The notes: generated by a model from the letters alone, not told the origin. A stretch of DNA of 64,000 nt from Sequoia sempervirens (GCA_007258455.2 VDFB02358134.1:212969047-213033046), one strand, 5' to 3'; shown: positions 23,561 to 35,800, counted from the first letter of the stretch. Translations and numbers: made by a program.

Positions 23561-23720
23561 CAGAAAGAAAAGGTTACATCAAATATAGCAATCCATAACC
23601 CTCGGTTTTATGCTGTGCGTTTCAGTTCGTTCACAGAAAACAGAAAGAAAATGGTTATCACAAAATAGCAATCTATACCCCCCAGATTTATGGTATGAGT
23701 TTCAGTTCATTCTTAGACAG
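23561..23720. repeat. 2 x 80 bp tandem duplication in the likely 3' UTR
   Basis: Copies at 23561 and 23641 both begin CAGAAAGAAAA/T and include ATAGCAATC and GTTTCAGTTC. It ends 45 bases from the stop codon of the minus-strand gene. Confidence 0.8.
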
Positions 23721-23765
23721 TGTGATTAGAAGCTAGCTGACCCTATACTACTATTTTTTAAGGAC

Positions 23766-25676
23766 TCAAGCTACACAACTGAGACCGAAACCTTCAACAG
23801 TATGAAATTTCCAAGCATAAACATAGGACATAGGGTTAGAAGTTACAAACTTATAAACCTCGCAAGGAGCCCTGAGCGAACTCTTCCCGCCTTTGCTGTT
23901 GGTCCACTGAATTCTGGCACAGCATTTCAATGCACTTACTGGAAGGGGTATCTTGACATGCAGTACAACTTCTCCATTGATCCATGAATTTGAAGGTCCA
24001 ACAAACTTATCATTGGATAAGCCTCCTGTTGATTTAAGCCATGAACACTCTGGCTGACCCACCATCTTCTTGTATGCGGAATTGGTCCATTTCACCCTAT
24101 TTGTAGAGTCAGATATAAGTGCTGGAAAAGTCTCTCTTTCCATCTGCTCGTGAATCTCGTCCATAGTTTTGCAAAGAGGAGAGATTTGCTGCTTGGCTTC
24201 ATTGATATATTCTATGTTAATAATGGAACCAACTGGTCTATTTGCCTGTGGCATAATGACGACATTTTCATCTGGACTTAAACTCTCCCTAGTTGGCGGT
24301 ATCCCTGACATTGCTTCATTTGGGGATCTTTGCATAAAATGGACACTTGAAGAGCTTGGTTGTGACATGAAAGTATGCTCTCTATTGGTTGAAGTCTCAT
24401 TATTGGATCCGCTAGCAGTTTCAGGAATGTTAGACTTGTTCACAAAACCCCACAAGATGGTCTTGAGGTTGACCGCGCCCTGAGAGACTGGATTAAAAAT
24501 GTAACGGGCAAGAGGTGTGGGGGTCATGTTAAGTCGCTGATATGCAATACTGTTTCTCTCCTTATTAGCTTTTACCATCCTAATATATGCTGGATTGTAC
24601 CATAAAACATCCTTGCGATCACTGTCCAGCAACAAAATGACCGGATCAAGAGACTCAGAATACATCTGGTTAAGCAGTGCAGAGTCAACACTTGGCACAG
24701 AGGTTGTAGGTTTTGGGCTCTCATCCTTAATAGTTTGGTATGGACCAACCCTTTTCTGAATAAAATTTGTGCCAAAAAGTCTCAGCTGAATCTCCCCTTT
24801 ATCAGACGATGCGTCAGGCATGTCAGATTTGGGATCAGTGAAAGCAGAATTAGAATCAGAAGAGCCCAAGGTCGGGCTTTTATGCAATGATGGTGTCTCT
24901 GGAAGCAATGGAAGAGTAACCAATTTTTTTTCATTCTTCTCCTCTTCCTCCTGTCGTTGGTTGTCACTAACAACAGGAAAAAACAAGAGTTCAGGTGACC
25001 CACAAGCACATTGAGTATCTTCCGTTGTTTGCTCAGGCACAGCTTCCATGGTTTTTGCACCCACACAGCCAATTGAATTCATCACCTCTATTATGGTGAG
25101 GCCTCCCATTCTAGCAGTCCTTTTATATGTCGAGCTTCTCTCTGTACAAGCAATGGCTGCTGCTCTTTCCATTAACCCTGAGTCCTCAACATTCAATTTC
25201 TCTGAACTCGAAGACCCATCAAAAGGGTGCACAATCTTTGTAGGCCTATCAGCAGCTATGGAACTTGGTTGAACGGTAGCCCCAATGATATGGTTGCTTC
25301 TCTCAGAGCCTGCCAAGTCACTGCGTTTTTTAGGGCCAAACTTTGGTCTTTTTGTGCCTCTGGGTGAAGGGCTCTTAGAATATGAGGACCCCTTTCTACG
25401 AGTTCTACTGGGGCGAGCAACACCACCTTCAGTGTGATCATTTTTTTTCCCCTTGCGGGTGCTGAATTTTGAGCGAGATCCCAAAGTGGAATCGGAATTG
25501 GGTTTACAATTAGAATTAGACTCACAAGCGTTTGAAGTCACAGGACTGGGTCTGGGAGCAATTGGTCTATACTTGGACATTATCTCATCAGTCTTGGAGA
25601 TAAAAGCAGTTGGGACGTGGCCATGTCCCCTATACCTTGCAAAGCAGGTCCCTCCCCAATCCAAGTTGCCCATCAT
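23766..25676 (-). CDS. DUF7950 domain-containing protein (single exon, 636 aa)
   Basis: Likely the only intact host gene here. It starts MMGNLDWGG with KYRPIAPRP at residues 35-43, both typical of the plant DUF7950 family, followed by a basic, Ser/Arg/Lys-rich stretch (67-118) that could target the nucleus. LVTLPLLPETP (252-262) is the family's central motif, and the C-terminus ends EGFGLSCVA (628-636). Two segments, about 344-369 and 517-540, share DS..R...W.N.AY..MV, which looks PAS-like. It is longer than Arabidopsis members as I remember them (about 300-400 aa). The frame has no internal stop or frameshift. The ATG pair at 25671-25676 follows GCAGCC, and the second ATG has G at +4. The biochemical role of the family is unknown to me. 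Confidence 0.85.
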   Translation of the reverse strand: MMGNLDWGGTCFARYRGHGHVPTAFISKTDEIMSKYRPIAPRPSPVTSNACESNSNCKPNSDSTLGSRSKFSTRKGKKNDHTEGGVARPSRTRRKGSSYSKSPSPRGTKRPKFGPKKRSDLAGSERSNHIIGATVQPSSIAADRPTKIVHPFDGSSSSEKLNVEDSGLMERAAAIACTERSSTYKRTARMGGLTIIEVMNSIGCVGAKTMEAVPEQTTEDTQCACGSPELLFFPVVSDNQRQEEEEKNEKKLVTLPLLPETPSLHKSPTLGSSDSNSAFTDPKSDMPDASSDKGEIQLRLFGTNFIQKRVGPYQTIKDESPKPTTSVPSVDSALLNQMYSESLDPVILLLDSDRKDVLWYNPAYIRMVKANKERNSIAYQRLNMTPTPLARYIFNPVSQGAVNLKTILWGFVNKSNIPETASGSNNETSTNREHTFMSQPSSSSVHFMQRSPNEAMSGIPPTRESLSPDENVVIMPQANRPVGSIINIEYINEAKQQISPLCKTMDEIHEQMERETFPALISDSTNRVKWTNSAYKKMVGQPECSWLKSTGGLSNDKFVGPSNSWINGEVVLHVKIPLPVSALKCCARIQWTNSKGGKSSLRAPCEVYKFVTSNPMSYVYAWKFHTVEGFGLSCVA

Positions 25677-26714
25677 GGCTGCAAGCCACTAGCGTTAGTT
25701 GTTCTTCGGCTAGGGCTTTCTTTCACCAAAGCATCAGTTGCAAGTGCCTATGTATAACTCTACAACAGAATGAGGCTCAAGATCATGTGAAAGCCATAGT
25801 GCTCGAATGACTGAAACGAGGGCGTACAATGAACTCCACGGAGCACTATCCCATGCCATTATTAGAGGGCTCCCGACGGACCATTTTGGTACTGATTCTC
25901 AGAGTAGAAATCCTCAATATTGACAGGATGAATCTACCTCTGACTAGCAAGGATTGAGATAAGGACGGGTATGAAAACCAGAGCCGATGCTTTGGGGATT
26001 GAACCACCCACCTTACCATTTAGCCTTCACATCACCCAACCCCACACACACACAAACTGATATTTCTCTGGCCGGGTGACACAATTAAAGACTACCTGGT
26101 GACACTGCCTGAATTTTATTACAAAAGAGAAAAATCCTCCCTAATGCCTACTGGATAGAACTCGGTAAGATAAAAGGCTGAATGGTGTGAAGTGGGGGAT
26201 GACAACAAACTCTTCCACGTGTCTAAATCCAGGCTCTTTGTCTGTCTTCATCACAGCAATCTCCCTTCAAACTTTGCTTTTCTTGTGTAAAGCGTGCAAT
26301 ATATTGGGCAGCGCCCACCAAGACAAGTTCAAAAACAAAAAGAAACGCCATTCCTATATTTGGGCTCGCCAAAGATAACACCCAGTCCCACTTAGATTTG
26401 GCATTCATTTCTCACTAAAGATCTCGCTTTGAAATTTCATAAACAGCCCCACATAAACCCCAAGCTTTGTGGAATGGATCTACACCTTATATTGCCCCGT
26501 TATTTAAGCCTCTTTTGCTTTTGGGTGGTTTCCGCCTATCATGCCAACTATACACCTCTGTTTACGTTTGGCAGTCATGTCCAAACGAGAAAACTTACAC
26601 GATACCTAGATAAATATTTTATTACAGTCATATAATAAATATCTTGTGTAAGATTCTCGACTTTACATTCGGGTTTACAGTTAACACCCATCACATTGAA
26701 AGGTCTTATCAACG
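25677..26714. promoter_or_regulatory. Upstream/5' UTR region of the DUF7950-type gene
   Basis: The only plausible promoter interval for the minus gene. It includes a short CA repeat (about 26043-26055) and weak TATA-like sequence on minus (AATATAAGG near 26490-26498). No single start site is convincing. Confidence 0.3.
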
Positions 26715-27455
26715 TTGATGGTGGAGATTTATCTGATATATCTTAAGCTACTTAAGACTGCAGTGCTTTATGAAATTTTATTCGCTGAGACCAGTACTTT
26801 TCCCTTGGAGGCCTCAGCGATGACCCGGTTATTAAGCTACCTAAAGAAGGTCCAAAATATGGAGGATCATCGATGGCCTAAGCTAATTGTGAAAGAGGAG
26901 CTAACTAGAAGAAAGAACACATGGACGAAACTTAATATCAAATGGATGAAAAAATGGGATGTTGTGATGCATGAGTGTCCAAACACAAATGGAGAAATAA
27001 AAAATTATGTGAAAGAAATATTTAATTATGGTATATGGACGAAAAAAATAGGGCGTAAAAAGGATTATTATATCAAAGAATTCAATCCCACAAGGGACCA
27101 TGAAGAAAAGGCTTATATAGGAGCGAATATCAAATGGAAAGCAAAAATGTTGATAGCTCAATTGCAAACTAGTTCACACCATCTTAGGTGTGAAACGGGT
27201 AGGTGGGTGGTTCCCAAAGAAGAGTGGGAAAATAGAATATGTCGTTTCTGTAACAAAGGTATGGTGGAGACGGAATGGCACTTTATTATAGAATGCTCAG
27301 CATATGAAGACATCCGGGCCAGCTATGGGGATACAGTGCAGGTTGACAATTTAAATACCTTGTTTGAAGATTCAAGACTCGACAAAATTGCGAACTTCAT
27401 CATCAAAATTCACTCTCGAAGGGTTGATCTCGAACGGCGCCTCCATTTTGTCTAG
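26715..27455 (+). pseudogene. C-terminal part of a non-LTR retrotransposon polyprotein (246 codons, open)
   Basis: An uninterrupted frame. From about residue 29 it resembles the tail found after the reverse transcriptase of some non-LTR elements: P.EA.AM.RLL.Y, then DHRWPK (51-56), HHLRCETGRW (155-164), and a zinc-like motif Cys176-X2-Cys179-X9-His189-X4-Cys194 (CRFCNKGMVETEWHFIIEC). The reverse transcriptase and endonuclease are absent, as in a 5'-truncated LINE insertion. Family assignment is from remembered patterns. It belongs to a different group from the L1 fragments at 12889 and 29398. The open frame could mean recent insertion or chance preservation. Confidence 0.6.
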
Positions 27456-29397
27456 GGCTGTGCTGTGGGTTGTTCCGATGCTACTCTTGGGTCCCATAGG
27501 CTTCTTTGGCCTCATGGACGTCATTAAAATATTTCATTTCATTCCATTAAACTCCCTTTTTTTGCTTTTTCAAATTCATGATTTATCTGAAACTTAATAC
27601 AATGAAACAACCCAATCTCAAAACTGAGCTACTTTATTTTTAGCCTTTATAACAGGCATAAAGAAATTCAGGAGTTTCTAAACTGATTAGAGTTTGGTCT
27701 TATCTAGTTGTTGAAGTCTAATTTTATGCAATTTTTAAAATATATCTTATAATTTGAGACTATAACATTTTTTGGGTTGTGTGTCTCATAACTTTTCCAG
27801 TCTTTCCGTCCTTCTCCTTTCCTCCCTCTCTGCGCCCTTTCCTATTTCTATTCAAGTCTGCTATCTCATTTTCATTTCTCTCTATTTACTTATCATTTTG
27901 ATGATAGATCATGAAATATGATCCAAACTTGACGTAAAAATTTCCACACAGTTTATCCAAAAATCTTGAATGTTAACCCAAAAAAAAAACTTTACTCTGA
28001 TTTCTTAATTTTACTGTTTCATGTGCTATATTTGGTCTCAAGGAAATGAATTTTTTTCTTTTCTATTCTATACTAGTTATAGAACCCATTACACGATTTT
28101 CTCTAAAATGTCCTCCAAACACATTGCTTTTGAAAAGCATTTTTGGCCTGACCAAACTAGCCTAAATGCTGTACACCGTCGTTTACAGAGTGGCAGGAGA
28201 ACATGGTGTGGCGTCTGCTTCATTGGAAGAAATTTAGGCACTTCTCTTGGTGTATACGATGGAATCTACTGTACAAGAGGGACATTGTAAAAGATGATTC
28301 GATTGTTGAGCCATTCAAATTGTGCCAACGAGCATAGCCCCTCTACTCTCATTGTACAACGTTTTATTGGCCCCCAGACGGCTTTAACAGGACACTTAGC
28401 CTATAGTATTAATCCACATTGTATGGCCATTCGGTAATTAACACTTGTACAGCAAAAATGCTCATGTCATCATTATCACATGCGATTCAGACCTACAGCA
28501 ACCTGCCATTTTAGAGTTAGAGTTTAGCAAAGTGTTATAGTTGGTAATGAAGAGACCATTACTGTCAGGTCAGGTGACCAGTAGCCATATAGCTAAATGA
28601 CGTCGCAGTTATTCTAGATTACTGTAACTGACTCTCAATTACGAAATTATCTCTCCCAAAAATGGCATTTGCCACACGGAAAACGAATATTAGGTCTGGA
28701 TGGCATGTCGACACTTAAACAAAAATGAAGAGCAGTGTTCAATTGAGCTGAATTGACGTCTAACCCTGCTTTTTGAGCGAATTTTACATTGGGTCTGTCC
28801 TCTCCATTCAAATGTTAAAAAGAGACATACGATTATCTAAAGAGTCTCTAAAGAGTCTCTAGACATATGCATATATCTAAAGAGTCTTCATAGACATATA
28901 CACATACAATTATCATGAGAGATGGCTTTTTCTGAGCCACTATTCATAAAACGTGGGTCAATAAATTTGACTCATAAAACTACACGGTTGAATCTTGATA
29001 GCAATATCACAATTTGACACACTCTATAAAATACCTCCTACTTATCTATTCCTCTATTTTTTTAAAAATGAATGTGTATATTTATAAAATAATGTTACAC
29101 ATATTTTTTAAAAATAGTAGATTGAAAGAGTCGCATATTTAGAGTTTATAGAGAGTTAAGGTCCGGAGCATAAAAATATAGAAACATAAATAATTTGGTA
29201 GATGGCTAAATAATGGGAGGAGGAGGAACCACATCATCCATTTGGTGTCTTCTTAATTTAAAGCAAAAATTGCATACATATGACCAAACAGACATGAAGC
29301 TTTAAGCCTTACACATGGCAGAAATAAAACTTATAATAAATGAATTGTAATTCGAAATTCTATAAGGAATAAAATATGTAATAAATAAATTATAATT
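27456..29397. other. Intergenic DNA, no gene recognised
   Basis: Short frames only. A small repeat of CTAAAGAGTCT with CATAGACATAT-like tails lies at about 28835-28905. Confidence 0.4.
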
Positions 29398-31290
29398 CAA
29401 AGGGTCTCAAATAGTACATGAGGTGATTCACTCTAATTCAAATTGGGAAAATTGTTGCAATGGTAATCAAATTAGACTTGATGAAAGCTTGTGATAGGGC
29501 TAATTGAACTTTCATTTTCAAGTCCTTAATAAAACTGGCTTCTCCTCCATTGGTGCAAATGGATTCTCTCCCGTAACTTTGGGGCTAGCTTCTCTATCAT
29601 TCTTAATGGAAGCCCAAGTGGTTTTTTCAAGTCTATATAGGGTTTAAGGCAAGGAGATCCTATCCCTCCCTTCCTTTTTATCATCATGACCAAAGTATTG
29701 AGTGGAGCAATTACATTTGAAATTTTGCAAAAAGTCTTGGAAAAGTATTTTCATCCTCGATTTCTATCCCTCAACCACCCATTATTTATTTACATATATG
29801 ATACCATTATCTTTGGAAAATTTAACTATATGGAAGCAAAAGCAATCAACTCAGAGGATATTGTTTTCCCTAAAATCAAAAGATTAATCCATCAAAGTCC
29901 ATTATCTTATTTCATAGCGCTCATTCAAAATCTAAAATTAAATAACCTCTCTTATAGGTTTCAAGTTGAATCTTCCTCCTTGTCAATAATTAGGCATATC
30001 TCTCTTCTATGGAAGTAACAAGCTAGCTTTTTGGGGAAAAAATGGTGATTCCGTCTAGGAGAAGATTTCCTTATGGAAAGGGAAATGGTTGACAACAATA
30101 GATGAATAATGATGATAAGGAAGTTTTGACTACTATCTCAATCTACATGATGTTAATCTTGAAAATTCCTAGAGGAGTTTTATAAGAGATTGAGAAATTA
30201 TCTCGTAACTTCCTATGGAGTAGCAAACCCAAGAAAAATATTGCTTTAATCTTTTAGGAGAAGATATACAAAACAAATCCATAAGATGGACCTAGAATAT
30301 ATAGATTGGAGGTTCAAATTTGGCCCTAGGAGCATAGCTTTTCTAGCACATGTATGCTAAACTAAAATCTAAATGGTTTAAGATTGTGCAAGCTACATGT
30401 CTTGACTCCCTAGAAAGTCAAAGAATTTTCACCATAGTGAGCCCTCTTATTGGTTCTACTATATGTGGGATTTTATAGTTAAATGCAAGGATGTAATAAC
30501 TCTGTACCTTTATTGGATTAAATTTACAAAGAGAGATTGCTCTCTTCTAGGAAGATTCTTGGAATGATCACACTCCTCTTAGCAATTTGGAAAATCTTTA
30601 GGAAACCAAAACCATCTTGTAACAGTCATAGGGAGACAAAGTGAGAGATTATCTAGATTTAAAATATTCCCCCTATCCTATCTAGCCAAGTGGAAAAGCC
30701 ATAATGGTGGCAACATCACATACAAACAAAAAGCATTGCTCATAAATATTCTCAACAAAGGAAAATCTACAAATCTATCCAAAGGAAGATGAACTAGTGT
30801 TGATTCCTTCAAAATATAGTCAATATTCAATCAAGCAAGGGTATTTGTCTCTCACTTAGTCATATCTAGTAGAAAATTGGGCTTCAAGACTATGTTGGAT
30901 TGATGCTTCCCTCCCTTAGTTTGGGCTTTCTCATGGCTAGCTCTAAACAATAAGATCCTAACAAGTAAACTACTAGATGAGTCGAATGTATCTCATCCTT
31001 TTAATTGTGTCCTTTGTATTTAGAGATGAAATATGTTGATCATTTCATACTTAATTATTCTTTCTCTTTCATTTGCTAGAGATGGATTTTCTCTCAGTTG
31101 AACTAGTTCATATCCTCTTCTCCATTCTCTACTCTAACTCTTCCTTGGCTATCCAAACCTCTATATTGACTCTGATGGAACCCTTGTAAAAAATTCTTGA
31201 CCTCTAGTTTTTCCTATTTTTTTGAGCTTCTAAATGGTCTATTCATGGCTAGGGCTTGTTATAACAGTGCCTATGATTTCTTCTATAGCT
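29398..31290 (+). pseudogene. L1-type LINE reverse transcriptase pseudogene
   Basis: 5'-truncated L1. Readable blocks in order: IVHEVIHS (about 29410), VIKLDLMKACDRAN followed by TGA where Trp is expected (about 29460-29510), GASFSIILNGSPSGFFKS (about 29580-29635), GLRQGDPIPPFLFIIM (29640-29690), then the catalytic loop. The loop, normally FADDTLLFG, reads IYIYDTIIFG, so at least one catalytic Asp is gone. Scattered later blocks and a zf-RVT-like CVLC (about 31005) follow. It would have copied LINE RNA at the target site. Multiple stops and frameshifts make it inactive. The poly(A) end is not clear. Confidence 0.8.
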
Positions 31291-31652
31291 AAAACCCCTT
31301 CTAAAACCCTAGCATTCATTTGCCCCTTATGCATTTTTTATAATCCTATGTTGACCTTCATTTACCCATTGTCATTTCATTAAGTTACAATCTTATGTCT
31401 TAGGCATCATCTACTTATCAACCCTTTTTTCCTAATGTTACTGATTGAACCTACGAGCTAAAATATTTTATCAAATGCATGTCTAATGCTCGTGTCTTCA
31501 TAAAGTTTGGCCCATCTTTTCCTAGTTGCATTAATTTGTTCTTAAAGCACGTGCTAAAATATTGCTTTAAGTTGTACCTACCCCTACATGAATAAAATAT
31601 TCAAGAAAATGCTTGTGGGACCAATACAACACTGACAATTAGCATTATTTTA

Positions 31653-32270
31653 TCAGTTTTTGCAGTTCCGCAAAGAGCTTTTCACTAAGGCAAAGGTTGC
31701 TCATGAAACTACAAAAATAATGACATGTGGCAAATTTTGAGTTATACATTGTTGCGGGACCCTATTGAGGGCCCCACCAATTCCACATGGTGAAATTTGA
31801 AGCATTTCATCATTTCATGAAGCCTCTTAAGGGGGCCCATAATCACCCTACGAAAGCACGGAAATGGTGCCATGTGGCATATCAAGCATTGTTGGCAACA
31901 ACATGACCATTTGTAGACTCCACCACACCATGTGGCATTGATTCAATGGATTTTCACCATTCCGCGAAGCATTTTATAAGACTTGTATACAACCATGAAA
32001 TCACGGGAAGGTGACAAGTGCCAAGTTTTCAACTATTAAAGGGACATGTTGGTTTTTGGTTACTCCTGACATGAAATAAAGGTTTTAAACCTCGGTCATA
32101 TGATGCCACGTGGTACAATCTCAAGGGCTTTCCACCATTCCACAAGTTCTTTTCAACAGCTTGATCTTGATGCCACAGAAGCGTGGAAAGCTAGCATGTG
32201 GCCAAAAGTGATTTTTGCTCCCGATAGTGTGCCTTGTGTTGAGTTGTAAGGGAAATTCTACATGGAAGAT
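31653..32270 (+). repeat. Four diverged ~150-175 bp tandem modules (right)
   Basis: Modules begin near 31653, 31801, 31947 and 32123. Each carries a CA(T/G)TTCCGCGAAG-like start, a middle like CACGGGAAGGTGACAAG, and a CCATGTGGCA-like part. Copies are strongly diverged, so this is an old tandem array. Confidence 0.5.
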
Positions 32271-32806
32271 TTCTATTTATCAAAGATCTTTTCAATGCAT
32301 GTCAAGAAATTTTCAAATTGGGCAGATCTATTGCAACCATCAAATCGTATCTTTTGTTTAAAGATCAACAGCTCACATTTAAACTTAGGAAATGGGTAGA
32401 CCCATGCTCTAGCTCGTGTGAGTTGAGAGTAATGGTAGAAAAAATGGCTTTCAAGCCAGTAATTAATTTTTTTCTCCATAAAAGCTCCAATCCGAGAAAT
32501 TATACTATTCACTCAAGCATTTCAAGCATCTAGAGAGGAGAATTTGTAGATTCAAGAGCTCTTTGCAACAATTAGGGTTTTTGAAGTGCAAAAACAAGTA
32601 AGTTTATTTGTAGCCTAAAAATCTATCAATTCACTATTGTAAGGGTTTGCAATTGTATTGAATTGTGTTCTAGATTTTTACAATTGAATTAGGGTATCTG
32701 TTTCTATCTTGAATTGTTTTGAATTCACCCTAGTAGTTGTGTGAGATTTTTGAAAAACACTACAACCCATCAGAAAAAACCCTAGTTCCTGAATTAAATT
32801 GAAAAC

Positions 32807-32977
32807 ATGAGTCCACCAAGAGGTCAACCCGCTTACTCATCCCAAAATAGAGCCCTGCATGATGACCTAATTGCACAACTATCGGGCTCATCTTCTCAAA
32901 ATATTAAATCTCATGGTCTTGTCCATGGTTTAGTGGATGAAGTGCATGAGTGCAGGAATGCAAAAATTCCTATGTGA
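32807..32977 (+). pseudogene. 56-codon frame ending at the LTR junction
   Basis: It starts MSPPRGQPAYSSQNRALH and stops two bases before the LTR-like unit begins. Upstream sequence (GAAAAACACTACAACCC, then an AAACC-rich leader) looks like the 5' leader of another element or gene. The position suggests a coding start cut by insertion of the LTR-like unit; the family is not recognised. Confidence 0.25.
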
Positions 32978-33903
32978 CTGTTGGTTCTTTTTCCAGTACA
33001 CCTAAGGAATCTCTAAAGAGTAGCCAACTCCTATACTCAAGACCCTTAAAATGAATGGCCAATTGACAAGATTCAGTCAAAGACTAAAATCTTCTACACT
33101 TCAGGCTATGTGGGACCTAGGAGGGTATTCCCACTGTATTCATTTTGGTTCATACATTGTAGAACACATTAATTCACAAATCTATTCCTATGAGGAGCAA
33201 ATATACATGAATTACTGAAAGATTGGCCTATCTTTAAGCAAACTATGACCCACTTAGTAGGAACCAAGGGTTATTTCAAAATACCTCACACACATGCCTC
33301 ATGATTGATGAAGTTTAAAATGAATTTGCATTCTGATTTCAAATCGGTGACTAGACAGACAATTGATACACTTCTGATGTAAGTATTTAACAAATAGACA
33401 TGTGTCTTGTCAAATAGGGCATCGGAGTCACATAGACAACAACCAGTAATATAGAAATGATTTAATTCTGATAATAATGGGCAACTCTCACAATACATTG
33501 CATCATGGAGCTCACAATTTCTAAGACATGACTGATTACCAAATCCTTTGTAAATAATCACAAATTTATGACTCTATTTAAGCATTTTAATTGATTCCTT
33601 GAATCAAAGCAGAAATAGAGGCACACATTCAAACAAATATCTGAAGATGAACAAAGATATCCTTGATATTTCATTCAAAACTTGCAACCACCTATAGAAG
33701 GAGAGTACATGCATTCGAATTATAGATTTCTTTCTATATCAGTCATTACTATAAAACCATTTAAGATCACTACATACATGCCTCAAATCCAAAATAAGTC
33801 ATCTGCTCTATTCATTAATTTCTTTCTATACTCGGTTTTCTACCCAGACATATACCCGACTCAAAACTTAATACCAGAACCTCTTGCAAATGAGCCATGA
33901 ATT

Positions 33904-33912
33904 CCTTTTATA
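33904..33912 (-). promoter_or_regulatory. TATA box, outward (toward 32979)
   Basis: Mirror of 6995-7003, TATAAAAGG on minus. Confidence 0.5.
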
Positions 33913-34259
33913 ACATAAGGAGTAAACAAGCTTCTAGCTCAAAATGCAGTTACAATTCAAATGTATCATTTCACAATAATTTGCATTTCATTTCAAAATT
34001 CCCTCATAACACAATCTGTAATCATTTTCCCAAAAGGGGAAGCAAAATGTTGGACCATCAAAATTTGCAAATATCACCAAAAGTAGCCATTAACCATCGG
34101 CATAACCCATCAACCCACATCCGCAATTAACATGGTCATCACAAAAACCAACTTCAATTGTCCACGTTCAGCATAAAACTTACCAACACCAAAATTTGAG
34201 AACAACCAACACATAATTTCATCTTCATAACAAAATCAACAACCTGGAAAGCAATTCCA

Positions 34260-34832
34260 TTACATAGGACCAACACTAGCATTGGAACCGCAGTATACAC
34301 GCCCGCTCCACATTGTGGCAACAACAAGAGAGGAAACTTCATCTCCTTCCTGGTTCTTGTCCTTTCCTGGCAGAGAGCCATCATGCCCACTCAGAGTGCG
34401 CACAGAAATTGGTGTGACTGATAGCACCTTCATTCCTAGGACAGCAACTAGAAATTGCATCATGAGATACTGTTGATAGCTCAAATCCATCTTTGTAGCA
34501 CTCTCTGAAGAACTATTTGTGATTGCAATGGGAGAAATATGTCGTTTGTATGAACCGCGTCCATACCTTACCCTTCTGGAAACTCTGGATGCGAACAGGG
34601 TAGGCTCTTTTCCTTTTTCGTCTATCTTCCTAGTGGAAACATTTTGGTGCAATAACCTCCTACTACACCTGATAGGGACAAGCAAAGGTTTATCGGCAAG
34701 AACCTTCTCCTCTATAATTGGAGCATGTTCAGGTACGTTGCATTCCTGCTCATTGATACTATTCTACTCTTTCTTCGCACTAAACCTTGGCGACCTCCTA
34801 ATTGGAACTCTAACAGTAGAAGACTTACTCAT
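34260..34832 (-). pseudogene. Gene-like ORF embedded in the LTR-like unit (right)
   Basis: Mirror of 6075-6647 with an identical translation, including the single internal TAG. It is antisense to the LTR-like unit. Confidence 0.45.
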
Positions 34833-35216
34833 TTTGATTCTTGGCAACTCCTCGAGCTTACAATCGAACACTATTCACTCAACTCAAATTTAGAAAATTA
34901 CAAATTGTTAATTGCAAATGATGAAACTAGCAGTCATTCCTCCTGTATTTATTGAGCGACGTGATGATAAGAACCATCAATTCCTAAACAATACACACAC
35001 GCAAAATGATAGAAATTCATTGGCGTGCATATTATCGCCGTTTATTTCCCAAGTGCATGGAAATTTGCATACTATGCTTCATGATTACTAATAATTAAGT
35101 CTCCACACGCACAGAGATCAATTTGATCGCTCTCGCGGAGAGCATATTGTAGACACTGAAATCTGGTCTAGGCCTGCGACTTTAATATTTCTTAATAATT
35201 CATATTTCTTCCATGG

Positions 35217-35800
35217 TCATGATTAAATAATGTCAATTATTTAATTATTCTCTAAGTTCTTCATTTCTTCTATTAATTAAATAATCTTAATTATTTAATT
35301 AATTCACACTTTTCTTTATTCTATGTGATTAATTAAATAAACATTTTTTATTTAATTATGTGTTACTAATTAACCTTATCCTTCTTCTTCAATTAAATAA
35401 ATTTTATTTAATTCCTCCCTTTATCATATGTCAACTATAATTAAATAAATTCTTTATCTATTTAATTATTCATTTAATCCCTTCGTCACTTAATTAAATA
35501 AATCTTATTTAATTATTCTTCAAATATCAAATCTTGAATTAAATGAATTATTTAATTCATAAATCCTGTTTTAACGCATTCCTCTATATTTAGATAATTG
35601 TGCAAATTATCTAAGTATTCACTCTTACTCGACTCAAAGATCTATTTAATTCGGTCAGTTAACTCTTGATTTAATGTCTGAGTTTCTTTCTCGAGTAATC
35701 TCTTCGTCATTTCATCCGGTCATCTAGTGCTAACTCAATTGCGTGTACATGCATATTAATTAAATATTCCCATTTAATTAATTAAATCTTGTGCATGCAT
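35217..35800. repeat. AATTAAAT-rich tract (right)
   Basis: Mirror of 5107-5690. Confidence 0.7.

Noticed and set aside
24169..25810. Frames opposite or out of phase with the DUF7950-type gene
   Set aside because: Shadows of the long minus-strand coding sequence.
25960..26040. tRNA-derived SINE promoter (GGTTCAATCCC on minus)
   Set aside because: A B-box-like word is present but no A box at the right distance, no tail and no duplication.
27456..29397. Possible small gene at 28021-28290
   Set aside because: 89 codons, no start context, no family pattern, and AT-rich surroundings like the rest of the interval.
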